Shown: positions 1-7,515, counted from the stretch's first letter. The stretch is DNA of 13,946 bases from Alphaproteobacteria bacterium (GCA_903970575.1 CAJCJC010000292.1:1-13946), one strand, 5' to 3'. Notes: generated from the sequence alone by a model not told the origin. Program-made: numbers and translations.

Positions 1-960
1 CATCGCGGTTTCGTATTCCCGCAGATCGTCGAAAACCTTTCCGAGCGCGAAATGAAGGAGGGACCGGCTGCGGTCGGGCATGTTCCGCTGCTTCAGGGCC
101 GCATTCATCCGGGCGATGAGGGGATGGTCCTCGGCCGTGAACTTCCGGCACGCGCTCAATCCGAAATAGCAAAGCCCGGCGTCGCTGCCCAGGCGCAGCG
201 CGGTTTCATAAACGGCGATGGCGTCCGCGAAGCGTCCCTGGTCTTGCAGAGCCAGCGCCAGATTGTTGCGCGCCTCATGGAAATCGGGCTTAAGCGCGAC
301 CGCCTTGCGATAGCAATCGCAGGCTTCGGCGAGCTTGTTCTGGTCCTTCAGCGCGTTGCCCAGATTGCTGAACGCCTGCGGGTGATCGGCCTTAAGCGCG
401 AGCGCGCGCCGGTAGGAGGCGACCGCGTCGTCGAGCAGCCCCAGCCCCTGCAAGGCGATGCCGAGATTGTTATGGCTCTCCGCGACGTTCGGCTGAAGCG
501 CGAGCGCGCGACGATGGCAATCGATCGCCTCATCCAGCCTGCCCTCCTCCTTCAACAGACAGCCGAGATTACTGAGCGCCTCCAGGTAACGGGGCTCGAG
601 CGCGATGGCCCTGCGATAGCAAACAATCGCCTCGGCCCGGCGGACCTTATCCTGATGGGCCGTGGCCAAGGTAAAATGATATTGGGCGACCCTGGGGTTG
701 ATCGCGATCGCGCGGCCGATCAGATCGATTCCGCGATCGTGACGGCCCAGATCGCAATCGATGATCCCCAGCATATGCAGGGCATCGGCGTGGCGCGGAT
801 CGACAGCCAACACTTGCCGATAGAAATGTTCCGCCTCTTGCAGCCGGCCGGAATTATGCCGCCGCCGCCCCTCGGCGAATATCGCCGGCACGTTCGGCGC
901 GACGCCCGGCGCCGCCGGCCCGCCTTGCTTCATCACCGCCCGGCGCTGTTGCCGATTCAT
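1..960 (-). CDS. TPR-repeat protein, probable TPR-sulfotransferase N-terminus (partial)
   Basis: Translating the reverse strand from the ATG at 958-960 gives 320 codons with no stop up to the window edge, so the C-terminus is missing. The protein opens MNRQQRRAVMKQGG and then carries about seven tandem 34-residue tetratricopeptide repeats (roughly residues 25-262), with typical signatures such as NNLGIALQ and YRRALAL. After the repeats comes a segment with LLHFALGKVFDDLREYETAM (301-320). In my recollection this type of segment links TPR arrays to a C-terminal sulfotransferase domain, so a TPR-sulfotransferase is likely, but that domain is not visible here. TPRs are protein-binding scaffolds; no signal peptide is visible. 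A GGAG about 8 bases upstream supports the start. It is separated from the upstream operon by 173 bases and is probably a separate unit. The TPR assignment is firm; the sulfotransferase call is inference. Confidence 0.85.
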   Translation of the reverse strand, partial: MNRQQRRAVMKQGGPAAPGVAPNVPAIFAEGRRRHNSGRLQEAEHFYRQVLAVDPRHADALHMLGIIDCDLGRHDRGIDLIGRAIAINPRVAQYHFTLATAHQDKVRRAEAIVCYRRAIALEPRYLEALSNLGCLLKEEGRLDEAIDCHRRALALQPNVAESHNNLGIALQGLGLLDDAVASYRRALALKADHPQAFSNLGNALKDQNKLAEACDCYRKAVALKPDFHEARNNLALALQDQGRFADAIAVYETALRLGSDAGLCYFGLSACRKFTAEDHPLIARMNAALKQRNMPDRSRSLLHFALGKVFDDLREYETAM

Positions 961-978
961 GCCCCAATCTCCAATCGC

Positions 979-1008
979 CCGCCCCGATTCTGCTCAAGCG
1001 CGGGGCGG
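979..1008 (-). repeat. 8-bp inverted repeat in leader of the TPR gene
   Basis: CCGCCCCG (979-986) and CGGGGCGG (1001-1008) are perfect reverse complements separated by 14 bases. The hairpin would sit 19-48 bases upstream of the TPR start codon, just before its ribosome binding site. There is no T-tract, so it is not a classical terminator. It could be a 5'-UTR hairpin or a protein-binding site; function is unknown. The rest of 961-1133 shows nothing I can name. Confidence 0.35.
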
Positions 1009-1133
1009 CGCGTCAACATACCATCGTCCTACCTAAGGAATCCTGTTCAGAGACCGTCACCGCGTTTACACCCTTCGGAATGCCTCCAATCGCGTTCAGC
1101 CCGGCCGTCCAGCCGAGCGTGTTGGCTGAGCGA

Positions 1134-2240
1134 TTAGCGTTTCACCGCGTTAACGCTGGGCCTGCCTCTAAAAATCGGCGGTCCAGACATATCGACATCG
1201 AACCCGGCGTCGCGGAGTAGGGCGGGAAAATCGAGCGCCTTGTAAGCCTCGTACCAGGGTTCGTAATTATGGCGGTAGAGGTTCCAGGCCATCGCCTTGC
1301 CCTGAATGCTTGTGTCGGGGCGGTGGATTTCAGATGGCCACCCCGTCGTCTGGGCGTCGTTGTGGCACCACACGCCGCCGGGCCGGATGATCCGCGCCAT
1401 CTCGGCGACGATTTTGCGCGCGGCCTCGGCGGACACCTCATGGAACAGCAGGTAATCCGTCACGATGTCGAAATGCCCGTTGGGGAATTTCGTATCCTCG
1501 GCGAGTCTTTGGGCGAAATGGATATCGAGGCCCAATTTGGCCGCGCGATGATGGGCATAGCGCACGCAAGGTCCGGATACGTCGACGCCCCAGGTTTCGG
1601 CCTTGGGAAAGCGCTCCTTCATCGCGTTGGTCAAAACGCCGCTGGCGCAGCCGATATCCAAAATTCGGTTAACGGCGCCGTCCGCTGGTTTGGGGACCGC
1701 GTTCGCCAGTTCCATCTGCAGTTCGCCATGGGGCGTGCGGCCCTGATAATGGGCCAGCGTCAGCGCGTAATGATAGACCCAGCCGCCGAAGGGGTCGCCG
1801 ACATAACCGCCGGGCTGCCGGTGGATTTCATGGCGCGCATAATCCGGAATCGCCAGCGCTGGGTTCAATTCGAGCGAGCCAGGGCCGTCGTTGTCCGTCG
1901 CCTCCATAGCCGCCAGGAAATGGTCCGCGTCCCGGCCGAAGGCGCGGCAGACGCGGTCCCACATGAAATCATGGATGCTCCAGTTCAACCGCGTTTGCGC
2001 GGCGTGCGCGGGATCCCGCATTGTCGCGGCCCAGGCTTGCTCGATCGTCAACGCCTCCGTCTCGCAAATGGGGGAAGAAGGTTGAGCCCCGGCCATCCGC
2101 CGCGTGGCCCACATCTTCACGCCTTCGGCGAAATGCATATGGCTGTTGACGTCAAGCCTTGGAAAGGAAACGCGGCGCCTGGCTTTATCGGCGGCGGTCA
2201 GGCTTTTTGGATCCAGCTTTATATCGACGGTTCCGGCCAC
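1134..2240 (-). CDS. Class I SAM-dependent methyltransferase A (paralog of methyltransferase B)
   Basis: This 368-residue protein has a C-terminal Rossmann-type methyltransferase domain. Motif I is ILDIGCASG (193-201), the acidic end of strand 2 is D220 (WGVDVSG), and the domain continues with HFDIVTDYLLFHE and a late IIRPGGV. About 190 residues precede it, with blocks SIHDFMWDR (88-96) and DYARHEIHRQPGG (133-145) that are shared almost unchanged with the paralog at 3962-5098; I do not recognise this region as a named domain. The glycine-rich loop is GCASG, where the paralog has the canonical GCGPG. The start is GTG, directly abutting the TAG of the NIPSNAP gene, so translation is probably coupled. 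It is the last gene of a five-gene operon. The acceptor substrate is unknown; a small molecule handled by the neighbouring transporter and catabolic genes is a guess. Confidence 0.88.
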   Translation of the reverse strand: MAGTVDIKLDPKSLTAADKARRRVSFPRLDVNSHMHFAEGVKMWATRRMAGAQPSSPICETEALTIEQAWAATMRDPAHAAQTRLNWSIHDFMWDRVCRAFGRDADHFLAAMEATDNDGPGSLELNPALAIPDYARHEIHRQPGGYVGDPFGGWVYHYALTLAHYQGRTPHGELQMELANAVPKPADGAVNRILDIGCASGVLTNAMKERFPKAETWGVDVSGPCVRYAHHRAAKLGLDIHFAQRLAEDTKFPNGHFDIVTDYLLFHEVSAEAARKIVAEMARIIRPGGVWCHNDAQTTGWPSEIHRPDTSIQGKAMAWNLYRHNYEPWYEAYKALDFPALLRDAGFDVDMSGPPIFRGRPSVNAVKR

Positions 2241-2567
2241 CTATACATTTTCCGGGAAAACGACGGGGCTTAAAATCGAGTTCGAAATATCGGCGATCAT
2301 CGGCCCGTCGACTTCGGATTCCTTAAGCCGGGCCTTCCATTCGGGGTCGGCCAGGAACGCGGTCCATTTCGTCTCCCGCTCAGCCAGCGATTCCCATTCC
2401 AGCATGTACATCAATTGCTGGCTGGATTCGCCGATCACCGTCGTCCAGAACCCGGCATGGCGGATGCCGTACCGCTTCCACATGGGGATCACCAGAGTCC
2501 CGAACCGTTCCACCATCGGCCCGAACCGGCCGGGCAGGGCGCGGTAGACGCGCAGTTCATGAATCAT
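2241..2567 (-). CDS. NIPSNAP family protein
   Basis: This 108-residue protein matches the NIPSNAP family by its opening MIHELRVYRALPGR, the central GFWTTVIGESSQQLMYMLEWES and the following W-x-AF-x-DPEW segment. The family is a small ferredoxin-like alpha/beta-barrel fold, usually dimeric, and in bacteria is often encoded inside catabolic or secondary-metabolite clusters with no settled enzymatic role. There is no signal peptide or membrane segment, so it is cytoplasmic. A strong ribosome binding site, GAGGAG (2573-2578 on the reverse strand), lies 5 bases before the ATG, and the gap to the transporter gene is only 25 bases. Its stop touches the GTG start of methyltransferase A. The position suggests an accessory or substrate-handling protein for the methyltransferase/transporter system, but that is inference. 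Confidence 0.85.
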   Translation of the reverse strand: MIHELRVYRALPGRFGPMVERFGTLVIPMWKRYGIRHAGFWTTVIGESSQQLMYMLEWESLAERETKWTAFLADPEWKARLKESEVDGPMIADISNSILSPVVFPENV

Positions 2568-2592
2568 GGGGGCTCCTCTTAAAGCTAAACTT

Positions 2593-3957
2593 TCAGGTCG
2601 CGGCCGGCGATGGAATGCGTTCCGTCGGCCGCCCGGCCCGCAACAGGATCAACGCCGCGACGAGCACCGCGAAATGCAGAACGCTTTCCATGATCATCGG
2701 CGAAGCATACCCCGCTTTATCGAACAGCTTGCCGCCGACGAGGTTGACGATCATCAGGCTGGCAGTGCCGAGGAACGCGAAGACGCCCATCGACGACCCC
2801 CGCAGATGGGCAGGGGCCTCCTGCGCGATCAGCGATTGAGACGAGATCGACTGCGCGCCCTCCGCGAGGCCGACCAGAACCACCACGGCGATCATGCCCC
2901 AGCCGAACACGTCCGATATCAGCCCAAAGGCGGCGAAGCCCAGCGCGGTGAGCCCCAGCGCGATCAGCACCAGCCGCACCCGGTTCGACCGGTCGGCGAT
3001 CGGTCCAAAGCCGATGAGCCCGATGGACATAGTGACAAGCCGGATAGCGGTCAGAAGCCCCGCCGTCTTGGTCGCGGTTATCGCGTCCACGTCTTGTAGT
3101 CTGCCGGCGCTAACGACCCAGAGGCCGACAAAGGCGCCCAGAATGACGGAATCGGTCCGCACCACGCTTCCGATCAGCAGGATCAGGGCGAAGCGGGGGT
3201 TTTCGCGGGCGTGCGTGACGACTCCGGCGAGGTTGGAGAGGATGGTCGGCGGTTTTTCGATTGGGGCGGCGCCGACCGCGGTCGCTTTTCGGCCATCCTT
3301 CGCCAGCATGAAGAAAGCCGCGATGGCGCCGGCGAGCGCGAAGATCGAGGCGGCCCAGAACGACCCGATCGAGACGCCTTCGGGTCCGAAACCTAGATCG
3401 CGAAACCAAGCCGGCAACCGGCCGCCGCCCAGCATGAGAACGGCGCTAACCGCCATCGGCAAGACCAATACCAGGCTGATGAATTTGCCGCGCGACCCGT
3501 TATCGGGACAGTCCATCGCCATGGTAGCCCCGCCCGCCGTGAAGCCGGTGAAGGAGACGCCCCAGGCGAAGCGCAGGACGAACAGCGCCGCCACCGTCGC
3601 GATCAGCGGATACGCCAGCATGCAGAGGAAAAACCCCGCCAGCGTCAGAACCAGCAGGATTCGCCGGCCGATAATGTCCGCTAGCGAGCCAGCGAAACCG
3701 ATGAAGATCAGGGTCCCGAATTGCTGCGTTGTTCCCAGCATGCCGGCCAGGAATCCCTGCTTGCCCGGATCGATATGAAGTTGCTGCGCGAAGACCAGCG
3801 GCTGCATCGTGTACGCGAACTCGACCACGAACGTGCAGGCGCTCATCAGCATCAGGAAAACATAGACCTGCGCCGGCTCTATCCCCCGCGCAAGCAGGAT
3901 CGGGCCGATCCGCTTCTGACCGATCGCGTCAATCCTGACCTCGGCGGCCCCGGTCAT
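2593..3957 (-). CDS. Major facilitator superfamily transporter
   Basis: This 454-residue protein has many hydrophobic spans consistent with the 12 helices of the major facilitator superfamily. The loop 2-3 signature (motif A) is GSLADIIGRR (90-99), and an Arg sits in the fourth helix (FVLRFAWG, near 129). A second, weaker motif-A-like sequence, GPIADRSNRVRLV, appears in the C-terminal half. An insertion (VLMLGGGRLPAWFRDLGF) and a central cytoplasmic loop rich in K, R and E separate the halves. It is an inner-membrane secondary transporter; direction and substrate cannot be read from the sequence. It begins 4 bases after the stop of methyltransferase B. Its first residues (AEVRID at 5-10) match the start of that neighbour in the same register. 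A cluster-specific importer or exporter is the likely role. Confidence 0.9.
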   Translation of the reverse strand: MTGAAEVRIDAIGQKRIGPILLARGIEPAQVYVFLMLMSACTFVVEFAYTMQPLVFAQQLHIDPGKQGFLAGMLGTTQQFGTLIFIGFAGSLADIIGRRILLVLTLAGFFLCMLAYPLIATVAALFVLRFAWGVSFTGFTAGGATMAMDCPDNGSRGKFISLVLVLPMAVSAVLMLGGGRLPAWFRDLGFGPEGVSIGSFWAASIFALAGAIAAFFMLAKDGRKATAVGAAPIEKPPTILSNLAGVVTHARENPRFALILLIGSVVRTDSVILGAFVGLWVVSAGRLQDVDAITATKTAGLLTAIRLVTMSIGLIGFGPIADRSNRVRLVLIALGLTALGFAAFGLISDVFGWGMIAVVVLVGLAEGAQSISSQSLIAQEAPAHLRGSSMGVFAFLGTASLMIVNLVGGKLFDKAGYASPMIMESVLHFAVLVAALILLRAGRPTERIPSPAAT

Positions 3958-3961
3958 CGGC

Positions 3962-5098
3962 TCAGACGGGCTTTGTCGCCAGGGTGCGGGGTCGCCCGTT
4001 CCACAGAACCGCCGGACCGTCCAGGTTCACCTCGAATCCAGCCTCGGCCAGGACCGATGGAAACTCAAGCTCCGAATAGTCGAGATAGAACGGCTCGTAA
4101 TTATTCCGGTAGATATTCCAAAGCATCGCCTTGCCCTGAATATCGCCCGGCGGTTGGCGGGTCGGATGCCCCGCCGTGAACGCATCCAGATGGCCGAACA
4201 CCCCGCCGGGACGTAGCACCCGGAACACTTCCTTCACCGCCTTCACCATCGCCTCACGGTTCGATTCGTGAAACATGATGTAGTCGTTGACGATATCGAA
4301 ATGATTATCGGGAAACGGCATCTCCTCCGCCAAATCCTGGGTGAAATGCACATCGATGCCCATCTTGGCGGCGCGATGATGGGCATAGCGCACCATGGGG
4401 CCGCTAATATCCAATCCCCAGACCTCGGCGTCGGGAAAGCGTTGCTTGAACGCGGTCGTCGATTGGCCGGGGCCGCAGCCGATATCGATGATGCGGGCGA
4501 CTTTTCCGTCGGCGGGAATCGGATGGCTCTGGGCAATCTGAAAGAAGATTTCGTCGTTGTCGCTAACGCCGGGGTAATGCGCGAGGCTAAGCGCGTAGTG
4601 GTAGACCCAGCCGGCGAAGGCGTCGCCGACGAAACCGCCGGGCTGGCGGTGAATCTCATGGCGGGCATAGTCGGGAATCGCGATGTCGGGCCTCAGCGTC
4701 AGGCTGCCTGGCCCCGCATTGTCGGTTTCCTCCATGGCCTGAAGATAATGGTCGGCGTCGCCGTAAAAGGCCCGCATCGTGCGGTCCCACATGAAATCGT
4801 GGATGCTCCATTGCAGCCGCGTGCGCGCCGCATAGGTCCCGTCCTCCATCATGATCTCGAAGCATTCCTGGTAATCGCGATTAGTGTTCCCCGGCGGATA
4901 GCCTTTGGATGTCAGTAACCGCTCGCGTTTCTCGATCGCCTCTTTCGTTTGCCAATCGGCGGACAGCCATAATTTGAAGCCGCGCGCGAAATTCAGAAGG
5001 CTATTATCGTCCAGAGTGCGCAACCGGACGCCGTGCCGCGCCTTCAAATCAGCGGGCAGCCTAACCGGATCGATTTTGACCTCCGCCTGTGCGCTCAC
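3962..5098 (-). CDS. Class I SAM-dependent methyltransferase B (paralog of methyltransferase A)
   Basis: This 378-residue protein has a canonical SAM-binding loop, IIDIGCGPG (203-211), acidic D230 after strand 2 (WGLDISG), HFDIVNDYIMFHE and a late VLRPGGV. The N-terminal region of about 200 residues carries the same blocks as methyltransferase A: SIHDFMWDR, DYARHEIHRQPGG and GWVYHYAL. It has about 10 extra residues around 55-80, where the two diverge most. The two genes are therefore an old duplication within one operon, now flanking the transporter and NIPSNAP genes. The start is GTG and overlaps the upstream stop by 4 bases (GTGA), indicating translational coupling to the small protein. The methyl acceptor is unknown. 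Methyltransferase activity is well supported by motifs; the chemistry (O-, N-, S- or C-methylation) is not determinable. Confidence 0.9.
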   Translation of the reverse strand: MSAQAEVKIDPVRLPADLKARHGVRLRTLDDNSLLNFARGFKLWLSADWQTKEAIEKRERLLTSKGYPPGNTNRDYQECFEIMMEDGTYAARTRLQWSIHDFMWDRTMRAFYGDADHYLQAMEETDNAGPGSLTLRPDIAIPDYARHEIHRQPGGFVGDAFAGWVYHYALSLAHYPGVSDNDEIFFQIAQSHPIPADGKVARIIDIGCGPGQSTTAFKQRFPDAEVWGLDISGPMVRYAHHRAAKMGIDVHFTQDLAEEMPFPDNHFDIVNDYIMFHESNREAMVKAVKEVFRVLRPGGVFGHLDAFTAGHPTRQPPGDIQGKAMLWNIYRNNYEPFYLDYSELEFPSVLAEAGFEVNLDGPAVLWNGRPRTLATKPV

Positions 5099-5475
5099 GA
5101 CATATCCTCCAGGTTCCGAGGAGGGCGAAGTTTGGCCCCCTCGATATCGATCGGCCCCGAAACATCGGCGACTTCCCTAACCAGCGCCGAGAAAACGCGC
5201 CGAATAAAATCGTCCCGCTCGCGATCCCAAGATTTCTGTTCATCTTCGCTCGGGTGATAGGTCTCGATCTCGGATGGGTCTATTCCGCATTTCGTGGCCA
5301 GCAGCTTTTCCACGACCATCAATCTGCGGCGCATCGCCCAGTATTCGCCGCCAAGACCCAAAAGCGCTGTCATCAAATTATCGATATGGGGATTGTCCAG
5401 AAAGACCGATTTATTCCAGTCGCCCTCGAAATAATCGGCGGCATAGGTCGGGTGGCCGTTGATAGTCGATGTCAT
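5095..5475 (-). CDS. Small protein of unknown function, first gene of the methyltransferase operon
   Basis: I do not recognise a family. From the ATG at 5473-5475 the product is 126 residues, starting MTSTINGHPTYAADYFEGDWNK; an AGGGA lies about 10 bases upstream. A GTG at 5512-5514 would add 13 residues with a poorer ribosome site, so the ATG is preferred. The protein is soluble, has no signal peptide, and is rich in charged, probably helical sequence, including EYWAMRRRLMVVEKLLA and a D/E/R-rich stretch in the second half. Its stop overlaps the GTG of methyltransferase B by 4 bases, so the two are very likely translated together and may interact. It could be an accessory subunit for the methyltransferases or a small substrate-binding protein; both are guesses. 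The conserved genetic setting makes it a likely real gene. Confidence 0.7.
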   Translation of the reverse strand: MTSTINGHPTYAADYFEGDWNKSVFLDNPHIDNLMTALLGLGGEYWAMRRRLMVVEKLLATKCGIDPSEIETYHPSEDEQKSWDRERDDFIRRVFSALVREVADVSGPIDIEGAKLRPPRNLEDMS

Positions 5476-5570
5476 GCCGATGCAATCCCTAACGACGAAA
5501 ACACGAATGGCCACCCGATTCCGTCCGTTTTAATGATGCGCCAGTCCGCGCCGCAACCGCCGTTGACATG

Positions 5571-5588
5571 TTGGCCGCGTTGCGGCCA
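5571..5588. promoter_or_regulatory. Palindromic putative operator, copy A
   Basis: TGGCCGC-GTT-GCGGCCA (5572-5588) is a perfect 7-bp inverted repeat with a 3-base centre. The 17-base string from 5571 differs by one base from the one at 11199-11215. It lies in the 114-155 base gap between the IclR gene and the first gene of the methyltransferase operon, about 98 bases upstream of the preferred start. This is where an operator for that operon would be expected. The binding protein is unknown; the nearby IclR regulator is the obvious candidate but unproven. Confidence 0.45.
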
Positions 5589-5629
5589 CTCGCGAGACGG
5601 TTGACTGTCGCTGGGCGACCGAACGGTCT

Positions 5630-6484
5630 TTAGCCAACCCTCGGATTGCGCGCCAGCCAGGGCGGTACGCCATTGCGCATGATGGTCTTCGCCTGCGCGC
5701 TGATGGTCGCGGATAGCTTTTGCATCAGCGGTATATAGCGCTGTTCCAGATCGGTGTAGGGGATCGCCGAAACGAAATACCGCATGATGAGACAGCCGGG
5801 GACGCCGCTGTCCGTGAATACCGGGACATACAGGTGCGATTCCGGACTATTCGGGGTATTTGGGATGAAGTATCCTTTATTGCGCAAAGCTGCGGCTTCC
5901 GCCGAGGTCAGGATCATGTTCTTGATCCCGCCGCCCGGAATTTTGGAAATTCGCCTGAACAGAGCCTCGCGCTCGTCGTCCTCCATATAGGCCATCGCCA
6001 GTTTTCCGGCCTGAGACGCAAAGATCGGCACCTTATGGCCGAAGCGGAAAAACGTGATCGCATGCGCCGCTTTGTTTTGCGTGGTGACCCGAAGCACCAT
6101 GGCCCCATCGCCAACCGTGACAAGCGACAGGGTCCAGCCAATTTCCTCCGTCGCCGCCTCCAGCACCGGGGCCGCGACATGGCTCAGTACATGCTCCTCG
6201 GAAAGTCCAGACGATAAATCCGCCGCGGCCGGCGCCAATCTGTATTGCAGATCGAACGACAGCTTATCGACAAGCCCCGCGGTCGCCAGCGTATCGAGAA
6301 TGCGACGCGCGGATGTGCGGGACACCCCGATTTGCGTCGCCAACTGGCTTGCGGTCAAAGCTTCCTGACGGTTGAGGGCCTTCAGCGCCAGCAACCCTTT
6401 TTGCAGGGAACCGAGCTCATTCCGTCTTCTGTTGGAGCCATCATAGGCTTCGCTGGCGTTACGACGCGATGCGGCGTTCGGCAT
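5630..6484 (-). CDS. IclR family transcriptional regulator
   Basis: This 284-residue protein has the two-domain layout of IclR regulators. A winged helix-turn-helix occupies about residues 25-84 (SLQKGLLALKALNR, then LTASQLATQIGVSRTSARRILDTLATAGLV), and an effector-binding domain fills the remainder, with FGHKVPIFASQAGKLAMAY and the late GCLIMRYF. A basic 20-residue tail precedes the helix-turn-helix. The recognition-helix region resembles MhpR-type activators of aromatic-acid catabolism, though not enough to name the inducer. It acts in the cytoplasm as a DNA-binding dimer or tetramer, and family members usually control adjacent catabolic genes and themselves. It is transcribed away from the alpha/beta hydrolase across a 167-base region and lies upstream of the methyltransferase operon. 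It probably controls some or all catabolic genes here. Confidence 0.9.
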   Translation of the reverse strand: MPNAASRRNASEAYDGSNRRRNELGSLQKGLLALKALNRQEALTASQLATQIGVSRTSARRILDTLATAGLVDKLSFDLQYRLAPAAADLSSGLSEEHVLSHVAAPVLEAATEEIGWTLSLVTVGDGAMVLRVTTQNKAAHAITFFRFGHKVPIFASQAGKLAMAYMEDDEREALFRRISKIPGGGIKNMILTSAEAAALRNKGYFIPNTPNSPESHLYVPVFTDSGVPGCLIMRYFVSAIPYTDLEQRYIPLMQKLSATISAQAKTIMRNGVPPWLARNPRVG

Positions 6485-6651
6485 GTTGCGTATTCGACCT
6501 GTTCAAATGTTATGCGATGGGGACGCCAATTCTTTGATAACGTCCGCGACAAAGCTGTCACGGGTTGCCCGTCAAGGCAAGCATTGACGAAACCGCATGC
6601 CAGAGCCGCGAGACCCGCGGGCTAAAAACTTTATGGGTTGAGGAGATCGAT
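6485..6651. promoter_or_regulatory. Divergent intergenic region between IclR regulator and alpha/beta hydrolase
   Basis: These 167 bases separate two divergent starts and must hold both promoters. IclR-family genes commonly autoregulate from such sites. I see a TTGACG (6584-6589) that could be a -35 element, but no good -10 at the right distance. No copy of the GGCCGC/GCGGCC palindrome found elsewhere in the window occurs here. The promoter assignment rests on gene arrangement only. Confidence 0.4.
6640..6645 (+). promoter_or_regulatory. Ribosome binding site that fixes a TTG start
   Basis: GAGGAG lies 6 bases before a TTG at 6652-6654, the ideal Shine-Dalgarno spacing. No in-frame ATG is nearby. 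This favours TTG 6652 as the start of the hydrolase over the far-upstream TTG at 6565, which has no such site. Confidence 0.65.
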
Positions 6652-7515
6652 TTGCCGCCCATTTCTCCGACAGGGCCTTTCCAGGCCATTACGGCCGAAA
6701 CCCAGTATGTAGACTCCGGCGGCGTGAGATACGCGTTTCGCCGTTTAGGCGCCTCCGACCGACCGCCGCTGCTGTTTATCCAGCGCTTTGGCGGGACCAT
6801 GGACGATTGGGATCCCTATCTGCTCGAAATCCTCGCGGCCGAGAGGTCTTTGCTGCTTTTCGACAATGCCGGAATCGGCCGCTCGACCGGCGAGACGGCG
6901 TCGACGTTCAGCGGCATCGCCCGCGCGGCGGCCGATTTCGTCGAAGCGCTCGGATTGCGCGAGGTCAACGTGCTCGGTTGGTCGATGGGCGGCTATGTGG
7001 CGTCGCATCTGGCGCTGGACCGGCCCGATCTGGTCAGGCGACTGATCCTCGCCTCGTCCGGCCCGGGCTATGTCGATAACGCGCCGCCCATCCCGATGGC
7101 GCCGCAACGTCCCGCCGCCGCGCCGCTCAGCGAGGATGAAGAGTACCTGTTCCTGTTCTTCAAGGACACGCCATCGGGGAGGGCCGCCGGCCTCGCGCAT
7201 CTGGACCGCCTGAGGCTCAGGCCGGATCGGATGACGGCGCCGCCGACGCCGGCTTCCCGCGCGGCGCAGCTCGCGGCGCGCGGGATCGTGATGACGCCGG
7301 AGGGATCCCTCTTGCCCAAATTCGCGACCCTCTCCACGCCGACATTGCTCGCGAGCGGTCAGGGCGACATTCGCATACCCAGTTATTACCCGTACGTCGC
7401 CTCGCGGGCTCTGCCAGATGGCAAGCTGATTCTCTATCCGGACTCCGGGCATGGGTTCCTGTTTCAATGGGCGCTGGGGTTCGGGCGGGATGCGCTCGGC
7501 TTTCTGCGGGACTGA
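6652..7515 (+). CDS. Alpha/beta hydrolase
   Basis: This is a 287-residue alpha/beta-hydrolase-fold protein. The nucleophile elbow is GWSMGG, with Ser111. The acid is probably Asp239 (SGQGDIRIP) and the base His267 (DSGHGFLF), giving a complete catalytic triad. The strand-3 region reads FIQRFGGTMDDWDP, so the usual HG before the oxyanion hole is replaced by QRFGG; I have seen this variant in a subfamily whose next motif is FDNAGIGRSTG, present here at 70-80. It lacks a signal peptide and should be a cytoplasmic esterase, lactonase or C-C hydrolase. It faces the IclR gene and is followed after 123 bases by the CoA transferase. A role in releasing a carboxylic acid for CoA activation is plausible but inferred. 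The TTG start is chosen for its strong ribosome site; a TTG at 6565 would add 29 residues. Confidence 0.87.
   Translation: MPPISPTGPFQAITAETQYVDSGGVRYAFRRLGASDRPPLLFIQRFGGTMDDWDPYLLEILAAERSLLLFDNAGIGRSTGETASTFSGIARAAADFVEALGLREVNVLGWSMGGYVASHLALDRPDLVRRLILASSGPGYVDNAPPIPMAPQRPAAAPLSEDEEYLFLFFKDTPSGRAAGLAHLDRLRLRPDRMTAPPTPASRAAQLAARGIVMTPEGSLLPKFATLSTPTLLASGQGDIRIPSYYPYVASRALPDGKLILYPDSGHGFLFQWALGFGRDALGFLRD

Noticed and set aside
52..1137. Open plus-strand frame of 361 codons
   Set aside because: It is antisense to the TPR gene; the reverse strand encodes clear repeated TPR motifs with a ribosome site, while this frame has no recognisable domain and is low-complexity.
1269..2273. Open plus-strand frame of 334 codons
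   Set aside because: It is antisense to methyltransferase A and part of the NIPSNAP gene, a normal effect of high GC; no domain is visible.
5617..5628. GACCG-AA-CGGTC inverted repeat just after the IclR stop
   Set aside because: The arms are 5 bases with a 2-base centre and no T-tract, too weak to call a terminator.
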